64,000 nt of DNA from Novosphingobium sp. ST904 (GTDB lineage: Bacteria > Pseudomonadota > Alphaproteobacteria > Sphingomonadales > Sphingomonadaceae), in NCBI RefSeq assembly GCF_001298105.1, contig NZ_LGJH01000153.1:1-64000 (forward strand). Direction: 5' to 3'. The notes beneath the pieces were generated by a model. It had not been told where the DNA came from, searched no databases, and saw only the letters and a list, made by a program, of their open reading frames with translations. Position 1 is the stretch's first letter, and every line of letters starts with the position of its first letter. Shown piece by piece: positions 58,858 through 64,000 of this stretch. A program made the position numbers and the translations under genes.

Positions 58858-59556
58858 ATGTCGAAGCGACTGGCAGCGGAATTCTTCGGTACATTCTGGC
58901 TCGTCTTCGGAGGCTGCGGTTCGGCCGTTCTTGCAGCAGCCTTTCCGGAGCTTGGCATCGGCTTTGCCGGTGTCGCCCTGGCTTTCGGCCTTACGGTCGT
59001 GACCATGGCCTATGCCGTGGGCAGCATATCCGGCGGGCATTTCAACCCGGCGGTTTCCTTCGGCATGGCGATCGGCGGCCGACTGGACTGGAAAGACCTC
59101 GTTCCCTACTGGATTTCGCAGGTTCTCGGCGCGATCGTGGCCGCGGGCGCACTTTACGCGATCGCCTCGGGCAAGGCGGGCTGGACGCCCGAAGGCTTTG
59201 CGACGAACGGCTATGGCGCGCTTTCGCCCGGTGGCTATGCGCTTCATTCGGCGCTGCTGATCGAAACGATCCTGACGGCGGGCTTCATCATCGTCATCCT
59301 CGGGTCGACCTCGAAGATCGCTCCGGCCGGGTTCGGCCCGCTGGCGATTGGCCTGGCGCTGACGCTGATCCACCTCGTGTCGATCCCGGTAACCAATACC
59401 TCGGTCAACCCCGCCCGGTCGACCGGGGTGGCGCTCTTCGCCGAAACCGCTGCACTGGGCCAGCTATGGGCCTTCTGGCTGGCGCCGCTGATCGGCGCGG
59501 CCATCGGCGCCCTCATCTGGCGCACGCTGCTGGCGCCTAACGAAGGCGCTCTTTAG
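58858..59556 (+). CDS. aqpZ: Aquaporin Z
   Basis: 232 residues, six membrane helices. The two pore motifs are HFNPAVSFG (N63-P64-A65) and NTSVNPARS. The selectivity-filter context and the [22 protein letters not shown] start match AqpZ (water) rather than GlpF. The start ATG at 58858 gives [11 protein letters not shown]. Convergent with xerC, only 6 bases apart. Confidence 0.95.
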   Translation: MSKRLAAEFFGTFWLVFGGCGSAVLAAAFPELGIGFAGVALAFGLTVVTMAYAVGSISGGHFNPAVSFGMAIGGRLDWKDLVPYWISQVLGAIVAAGALYAIASGKAGWTPEGFATNGYGALSPGGYALHSALLIETILTAGFIIVILGSTSKIAPAGFGPLAIGLALTLIHLVSIPVTNTSVNPARSTGVALFAETAALGQLWAFWLAPLIGAAIGALIWRTLLAPNEGAL

Positions 59557-59562
59557 AATGGA

Positions 59563-60459
59563 TCAACCCTGCTCGCGCGGATGCGCATTGCGGTAGACGT
59601 CGAGCAGGGTTGCCGCATCCACCTTGGTATAGATCTGGGTCGAGCCGAGGCTGGCATGGCCGAGCAGTTCCTGGAGACTGCGCAAGTCCGCCCCGGCGCC
59701 GAGCAGGTGGGTGGCGAAACTGTGGCGCAGGGCGTGGGGCGTGGCGCTGGCAGGCAGGCCAAGGGAAATGCGGGCACGCGCGACCGCCTTCTGGACCATG
59801 CCCTGGGCAAGCGCTCCGCCCTTGGCCCCGCGGAAGATCGAACCGCCCGCTACCATCGGCCATGGACACTTGTGGATGTAGTCTGCCACGCCATCGCGCA
59901 CGATCGGCAGCAAGGGCACCATGCGCTGCTTGCCGCCCTTGCCGGTCACCATCAGGGTCTCGCCCAGGGGCAGGGCGCTGCCTTCGATCGACAGGGCCTC
60001 GGCAATGCGCAGGCCCGCGCCGTAGAGCAGGAGCAGGACCGCGCGGTCCCGCGCGCCGATCCACGGCTCGCGCGCGTCTTCCTCCACCGTGGCGGCGAGA
60101 TTGACGGCTTCGTCCGGCGTGACCGGGCGCGGCAGGCCTTTCTTGAGGCGCGGCCCCCTGAGCCGCGGCGGCGCGGCATGGGCCACGCCCATCTGTTCCC
60201 GGGCGAAGGCGAGGAAGCTCTTCAGTGCGGAAAGTTCGCGCGCGGCCGAAGCGTTGCCGATGCCCTGTTCGCGCCGGTCGGCAAGGTGAAGGCGCAGTTC
60301 CGCCGCTTCGAGCCGGGCCAGGGTATTCCAGTCCTCCGCCCCGGTCCGGTCGATCAGGCGGGCAGCGGTTGCGAGATAGGCGCGCAAGGTATGGGGGCTG
60401 CGGCGCCGCGCGTTGCCGAGGTGATTGCCCCAGGTTTCGAGCAGGTCCGCCTTGGTCAA
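59563..60459 (-). CDS. xerC: Tyrosine recombinase XerC
   Basis: 298 residues. XerC with XerD resolves chromosome dimers at dif. N-terminal SAM-like core-binding domain (LGNARRRSPHTLRAYLATAAR, ARELSALKSFLAFARE); catalytic domain with GAGLRIAEAL (Arg I), GKGGKQRMVPL (Lys), HALRHSFATHLL (His-Arg II), GHASLGSTQIYT (His and nucleophile Tyr). The start is TTG at 60457-60459, overlapping the hemW stop (TTGA). Gene order and length agree with XerC. Confidence 0.92.
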   Translation of the reverse strand: MTKADLLETWGNHLGNARRRSPHTLRAYLATAARLIDRTGAEDWNTLARLEAAELRLHLADRREQGIGNASAARELSALKSFLAFAREQMGVAHAAPPRLRGPRLKKGLPRPVTPDEAVNLAATVEEDAREPWIGARDRAVLLLLYGAGLRIAEALSIEGSALPLGETLMVTGKGGKQRMVPLLPIVRDGVADYIHKCPWPMVAGGSIFRGAKGGALAQGMVQKAVARARISLGLPASATPHALRHSFATHLLGAGADLRSLQELLGHASLGSTQIYTKVDAATLLDVYRNAHPREQG

Positions 60460-61607
60460 GGTTCGACGAGGTCTTCGGGCACGATCTCGCCCAGCAAGCC
60501 GTCAAGCAACGGCATTCCCGATTCGGTGACGTGCAGCCGCAAGCCGCTGCGCCGGATCAGCCCCTGCTTCTCGTAGAATGCGGCCTTGGCGGGATCGCAA
60601 AGCTGCGCCGCGTCCAGCCCGAACCGCGCGGACATCGCGCCAAGGTCCACGCCTTCGCGCAGGCGCAGGCCCATCAGCATGGCCTCGCTCGCCTGCTCGC
60701 GGCGGCCGAGTTCGCGGCTCTCGTTGATGCCGTGCGCGGCGCGGTCGATGGCTTCAAGCCAGTTTTCGGGCTTGCGGTGGCGGGTGGTGGCCACCCCGCC
60801 GCGCCGGCCATGAGCGCCCGGGCCGATGCCGCAATAGTCCTGATAGCGCCAGTAGGTCAGGTTATGGCGGCTTTCCTCGCCGGGGCGGGCGTGATTGCTG
60901 ATCTCGTAGGCGGGCAGGCCGGCGCCAGCGGTCATCTCGCGGGTGAGGGCGAACATGTCGGCGCAGGCATCCTCGTCTAGCGGCTCGAATTCATGCTGGC
61001 GAACCATGGTCGCGAACTTGGTGCCCGGCTCGATGGTCAGCTGGTAGAGCGAGAGGTGTCCGGTGCCGAAGGACAGGGCATGGGACAGTTCGGCATGCCA
61101 CTGGTCCGGCGTCTGGCCGGGGCGGGCGTAGATCAGGTCGAAACTGACGCGCTCAAAGCGTTTCTGTGCCACTTCAAGCGCTTTCAGTCCCTCTTGCGCA
61201 TCGTGAAGACGGCCAAGAAACCGCAGAGTTGCGTTGTCCAGCGCCTGAAGGCCGAGCGAGACCCGGTTTACACCGGCATCGGCAAGCGCCGCATAATTGC
61301 CGGCCTCGACGGAGGAAGGATTGCCTTCCAGCGTGATCTCGATCCCATCCGCGAAACCCCAGAGTTTCTGCGCCTCGTCAAGCAGCCGCGCAACGAGGGC
61401 AGGGGGCATCAGCGAGGGCGTGCCCCCGCCGAAGAAGATCGAATCGAGCGGTTCCCCGCCTGCCACCCCATGCTCATGCCGCATGTCGGCCAGCAGCCCC
61501 GCCTCCCAGCGCGCGATCTCGACCCGCTCGCGGACATGGCTGTTGAAGTCGCAGTAGGGACACTTTGCGAGGCAGAACGGCCAGTGGATGTACAGCGCGC
61601 GGGCCAT
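60456..61607 (-). CDS. hemW: Radical SAM haem chaperone/coproporphyrinogen-III-dehydrogenase-like protein
   Basis: 383 residues. ATG at 61605-61607: MARALYIHWPFCLAKCPYCDF has the radical-SAM cysteines at 12, 16 and 19. FFGGGTPSLMPPALVARLL and ITLEGNPSSVEAGNYA are SAM-binding parts; RVSLGLQALDNATLRFLGR is typical of HemW. The extra Cys and residues that distinguish HemN are absent, which favours HemW, a haem-trafficking protein. Coupled to xerC; 10 bases after rdgB. Confidence 0.9.
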   Translation of the reverse strand: MARALYIHWPFCLAKCPYCDFNSHVRERVEIARWEAGLLADMRHEHGVAGGEPLDSIFFGGGTPSLMPPALVARLLDEAQKLWGFADGIEITLEGNPSSVEAGNYAALADAGVNRVSLGLQALDNATLRFLGRLHDAQEGLKALEVAQKRFERVSFDLIYARPGQTPDQWHAELSHALSFGTGHLSLYQLTIEPGTKFATMVRQHEFEPLDEDACADMFALTREMTAGAGLPAYEISNHARPGEESRHNLTYWRYQDYCGIGPGAHGRRGGVATTRHRKPENWLEAIDRAAHGINESRELGRREQASEAMLMGLRLREGVDLGAMSARFGLDAAQLCDPAKAAFYEKQGLIRRSGLRLHVTESGMPLLDGLLGEIVPEDLVEP

Positions 61608-61617
61608 GATCGGCAGA

Positions 61618-62250
61618 TTAGCTCGGGAACTGCTCCGCGACCAGCTTGGCGAAAGCATCGGCGCGGTGGCTGATCTCGTGCTTTTTTTCAGGCGCGATTT
61701 CGGCAAAGGTGTGGTCGAGGCCGTCCGGCACGAAGCAGGGGTCGTAGCCGAAACCCATCTTGCCGCGCGGAGGCCACGTGAAAGTCCCGTTGGAGCGGCC
61801 TTCGTAGACCGCTTCATCGCCGTTCGGCCAAGCGATCGCGAGGACGCAGGAGAACCAGCATGAACGGTCGGCTTCAGGGCCCTGTTCGCAAAGGAGGCCT
61901 TCAACCTTGCCCATCGCCATGAACCAGTCGCGGCCGGGTTCGCCTTCGAACCACTGCCGTTCGGCCCAGTCGGCGGTGTAGACGCCGGGCTTTCCGCCCA
62001 GCGCCGTTACCGACATGCCGCTATCGTCAGCCAGCGCAGGAAGCTGCGCGGCTTTCGCGGCGGCATGGGCCTTGAGCAGTGCGTTCTCGACGAACGTCGT
62101 GCCGGTCTCCTCGGGCTCGGGCAGGCCGAGTTCGCCGGCGGAAACGCACTCGATCCCGTAAGGGGCGAGCAGGGCGCCGATTTCCCTCAGCTTGCCCGCA
62201 TTGTGCGTGGCAATGACGAGGCGTTCGCCCTGGAGACGGCGATTGCTCAA
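61618..62250 (-). CDS. rdgB: Non-canonical purine NTP pyrophosphatase (RdgB/HAM1)
   Basis: 210 residues. It removes ITP, dITP and [24 protein letters not shown] is the N-terminal phosphate-binding part; [35 protein letters not shown] (acidic metal site) and [19 protein letters not shown] follow. The start overlaps the rph stop (ATGA). Complete. Confidence 0.96.
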   Translation of the reverse strand: MSNRRLQGERLVIATHNAGKLREIGALLAPYGIECVSAGELGLPEPEETGTTFVENALLKAHAAAKAAQLPALADDSGMSVTALGGKPGVYTADWAERQWFEGEPGRDWFMAMGKVEGLLCEQGPEADRSCWFSCVLAIAWPNGDEAVYEGRSNGTFTWPPRGKMGFGYDPCFVPDGLDHTFAEIAPEKKHEISHRADAFAKLVAEQFPS

Positions 62251-62963
62251 CGGCCGACTGCCTTGGCCTGGGCGGCGAAGATCTGGTCGCAGCCGATGCG
62301 GGCGAGGCGAAGCAGGCGCAGGAGGCCTTCCTCGTCATAAGTCGCGCCTTCGGCAGTGGCCTGTGCCTCGGCGATCTTGCCGCCCTCGATCAGCACGAAG
62401 TTGGCGTCGGCATCGGCTGCGCTGTCCTCGATATAGTCGAGATCGAGCACCGGGGTGCCGTTGCAGATGCCGCAGGAAATGGCGGCAACACGGGCCTGGA
62501 TCGGGTCTTCCTTGATCTTGCCGTCCGCCATCAGCTTGTCGACGGCAAGACGCAGCGCAACCCACGCGCCCGAGATCGAGGCGGTGCGGGTGCCGCCGTC
62601 CGCCTGAAGCACGTCGCAGTCGAGCACGATCTGGCGCTCGCCGAGCTTCTTCATGTCGACCACGGCGCGAAGGCTGCGGCCGATGAGGCGCTGGATTTCC
62701 TGCGTGCGGCCGGACTGCTTGCCCTTGGCCGCTTCGCGGCTACCGCGGGTATGCGTTGCGCGGGGCAGCATCGAATATTCGGCCGTTACCCAGCCTTCGC
62801 CCTTGCCGCGAAGGAACGGCGGGACCTTTTCCTCGACGGAGGCGGTGACGAGGACGCGGGTATCACCGAAGGAAATCAGCACCGAACCTTCGGCGTGCTT
62901 GGTGAAACCGGTCTGGATATCGATGGTGCGCATCTCGTCGGGCGTACGGCCGGAAGGTCGCAT
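62247..62963 (-). CDS. rph: Ribonuclease PH
   Basis: 238 residues. It is a phosphorolytic 3'-5' exonuclease that trims tRNA ends. ATG with AAAGGAACC upstream. Motifs: [92 protein letters not shown]. Head to head with hrcA, as in many alphaproteobacteria. Confidence 0.97.
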   Translation of the reverse strand: MRPSGRTPDEMRTIDIQTGFTKHAEGSVLISFGDTRVLVTASVEEKVPPFLRGKGEGWVTAEYSMLPRATHTRGSREAAKGKQSGRTQEIQRLIGRSLRAVVDMKKLGERQIVLDCDVLQADGGTRTASISGAWVALRLAVDKLMADGKIKEDPIQARVAAISCGICNGTPVLDLDYIEDSAADADANFVLIEGGKIAEAQATAEGATYDEEGLLRLLRLARIGCDQIFAAQAKAVGR

Positions 62964-63013
62964 GGAGGTTCCTTTGGTCTAGTTCGGATCGTCGATTACC
63001 CGCGCCCCCTAGA

Positions 63014-63122
63014 GCATTTTCAAGTCAGGTGGAAACACCTGACGGTTCGGAAAATGCGACAAACCGTAATCTTGCATTTTCAAGTCAGGTGGAAACACCT
63101 GACGGCTCGGAAAATGCGACAA
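63014..63122. repeat. Two-copy 49-bp palindromic repeat with exact 60-bp period
   Basis: Copies at 63014-63062 and 63074-63122 differ at one base (T at 63046, C at 63106). Each copy is a nested palindrome: the ends GCATTTTC and GAAAATGC pair, and inside TCAGGTG-GAAA-CACCTGA is a perfect 7-bp hairpin with a GAAA tetraloop. This type (GCATTTTC...GAAAATGC) resembles short intergenic palindromes dispersed in alphaproteobacterial genomes. It lies between the divergent rph and hrcA genes; no CIRCE-type site is seen here. Confidence 0.85.
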
Positions 63123-63184
63123 TCGGGAAACAGGCTGCGCATTGTGCTTGAGGCTGCAATCCCAATCCCTAGATTGGCAAGCAC

Positions 63185-64000
63185 ATGCCCACGACGCCCA
63201 TCAATGAGCTGACCGCCCGCGCGCGGGAGATTTTCCGCCTCGTCGTGGAGGGCTATCTGGCGACCGGAACCCCGGTCGGATCCAAGGTATTGGCGGGGCC
63301 GGGCGGGGTGCAGTTGTCTTCGGCGTCGATCCGCTCGGTCCTGGCAGACCTCGAATCGCTTGGACTTCTGGCCGCGCCGCACACCAGCGCCGGACGCCTG
63401 CCGACCGAGGCCGGGCTTCGGTTGTTCGTGGACGGCATCATGCAGGTGGCCGAGCCCACCGCCGAGGAGCGCATGGCTATCGAGAGCCGAATCGCCGCAC
63501 CCGGCCCGATCGAGGCCGCGCTCGAAGCGACCAGTTCCCTGTTGTCGAACCTCACTTCCGGTGCGGGCGTCGTGATGGTGCCGCGCCGCGAGCCGCGCCT
63601 GATGCACTTGCAACTCGTTCCGCTGGCTGCGGGGCGAGCGCTGGCAGTACTGGTGGGAGAAGATGGCGCTGTAGAAAACCGCATCGTCGAATTTCCCGCG
63701 ATATTGCCTCCGGGCGCTTTGGAGGAAGCTTCGAACTACATTTCGTCGCACCTCGCTGGCCGTACGCTGAGCGAGGCCGCAAGGGCGATGCGCGCCGATA
63801 TCGCCACCGGCAAATCCGCCCTGGATTCGGCGAGCCGCGATCTCGTGGAGCGGGGGCTTGCGGTGTGGAGCGAGGATGCCATGGCGCGCCCGGTGCTGAT
63901 CGTGCGCGGACAGGCCAACCTTCTCGACGAGACCGCGCTGGTCGATCTCGAACGGGTGCGTTCGTTGCTTGACGATCTCGAGAACAAGCAATCCGTGGCC
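63185..64000 (+). CDS. hrcA: Heat-inducible transcription repressor HrcA (5' part)
   Basis: The first 272 residues are in the window; the normal length is about 340-350, so the 3' end lies beyond it. N-terminal winged HTH (ELTARAREIFRLVVEGYLATG, SASIRSVLADLESLGLL), the dimerisation part, and RLPTEAGLRLFVDGIM are typical. HrcA represses the groE and dnaK operons through the CIRCE element; hrcA-grpE-dnaJ genes usually follow. Its promoter region carries the tandem repeat. Confidence 0.96.
   Translation, partial: MPTTPINELTARAREIFRLVVEGYLATGTPVGSKVLAGPGGVQLSSASIRSVLADLESLGLLAAPHTSAGRLPTEAGLRLFVDGIMQVAEPTAEERMAIESRIAAPGPIEAALEATSSLLSNLTSGAGVVMVPRREPRLMHLQLVPLAAGRALAVLVGEDGAVENRIVEFPAILPPGALEEASNYISSHLAGRTLSEAARAMRADIATGKSALDSASRDLVERGLAVWSEDAMARPVLIVRGQANLLDETALVDLERVRSLLDDLENKQSVA

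Noticed and set aside
63014..63122. CIRCE element or CRISPR-like repeat upstream of hrcA
   Set aside because: TTAGCACTC/GAGTGCTAA is absent, and there are only two near-identical units without spacers.

Overview
This window is a GC-rich, densely coded piece of bacterial chromosome. Its gene content and order point to an alphaproteobacterium of the order Sphingomonadales, most like Novosphingobium or Sphingobium. The reasons are the glyQ-glyS-ppdK, rph-rdgB-hemW-xerC and rsmI-yraN-gshB neighbourhoods, rph followed by hrcA, several TonB-dependent receptors with 'IIVTG'-type N-termini, and a PEP-CTERM surface protein. I found no rRNA, tRNA, CRISPR array, intact insertion sequence or prophage. 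The assignment is inference from gene content only.

Layout. 1-13.5 kb is mostly housekeeping: ychF, a TPR lipoprotein facing a PEP-CTERM protein, pth, rplY, two TraB/GumN proteins, glyQ-glyS, ppdK and a methyltransferase. 13.6-18.8 kb holds comF, a structured RNA candidate (possibly 6S RNA), hisI, a small secreted protein, then a minus-strand run of a ZnuD-like receptor, an MFS exporter, cysteine synthase and a dienelactone hydrolase-like protein (15.9-21.0 kb). 21-30 kb has a PilZ protein, tyrS, a DOMON-like/NamZ pair, an outer-membrane barrel, a CoxE-type VWA protein and its likely MoxR ATPase partner, separated by an Asp/Asn hydroxylase, DUF817 and GFA genes. 30.5-35.7 kb is accessory: LysR with a divergent MFS transporter, a Tat-exported hydrolase, and HxlR with a divergent DoxX-SDR pair. 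35.8-40.9 kb is an iron cluster (fecI, fecR, siderophore receptor, tonB) with two related Fur-like palindromes and an IS66 remnant at its end. 41-47.6 kb has a VOC/TetR pair and a ROK regulator, TonB receptor and glycerophosphodiesterase group sharing a possible ROK operator. 47.8-58.4 kb returns to general functions (GT87, NYN, parE, Rap1a-like, dedA, gshB, yraN, rsmI, an LpoA-like lipoprotein, four small genes ending in a cold-shock gene). 58.8-64 kb is aqpZ, xerC, hemW, rdgB, rph, a 60-bp-period tandem repeat and the 5' part of hrcA.

The most striking property of the window is technical. About seventeen genes, including single-copy essential ones (pth, glyQ, glyS, parE twice), are broken by single missing bases, usually in short G/C runs. 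Restoring one base in each case gives a protein of normal length and sequence. I therefore annotate these genes as single features spanning both frames and treat the breaks as probable assembly or sequencing errors. I did not find a convincing new multi-gene system. The best leads are the regulatory palindromes (ROK, Fur-like, Zur-like), the signal-less DOMON-NamZ pair, the split MoxR/CoxE locus and an orphan DUF2384 protein.
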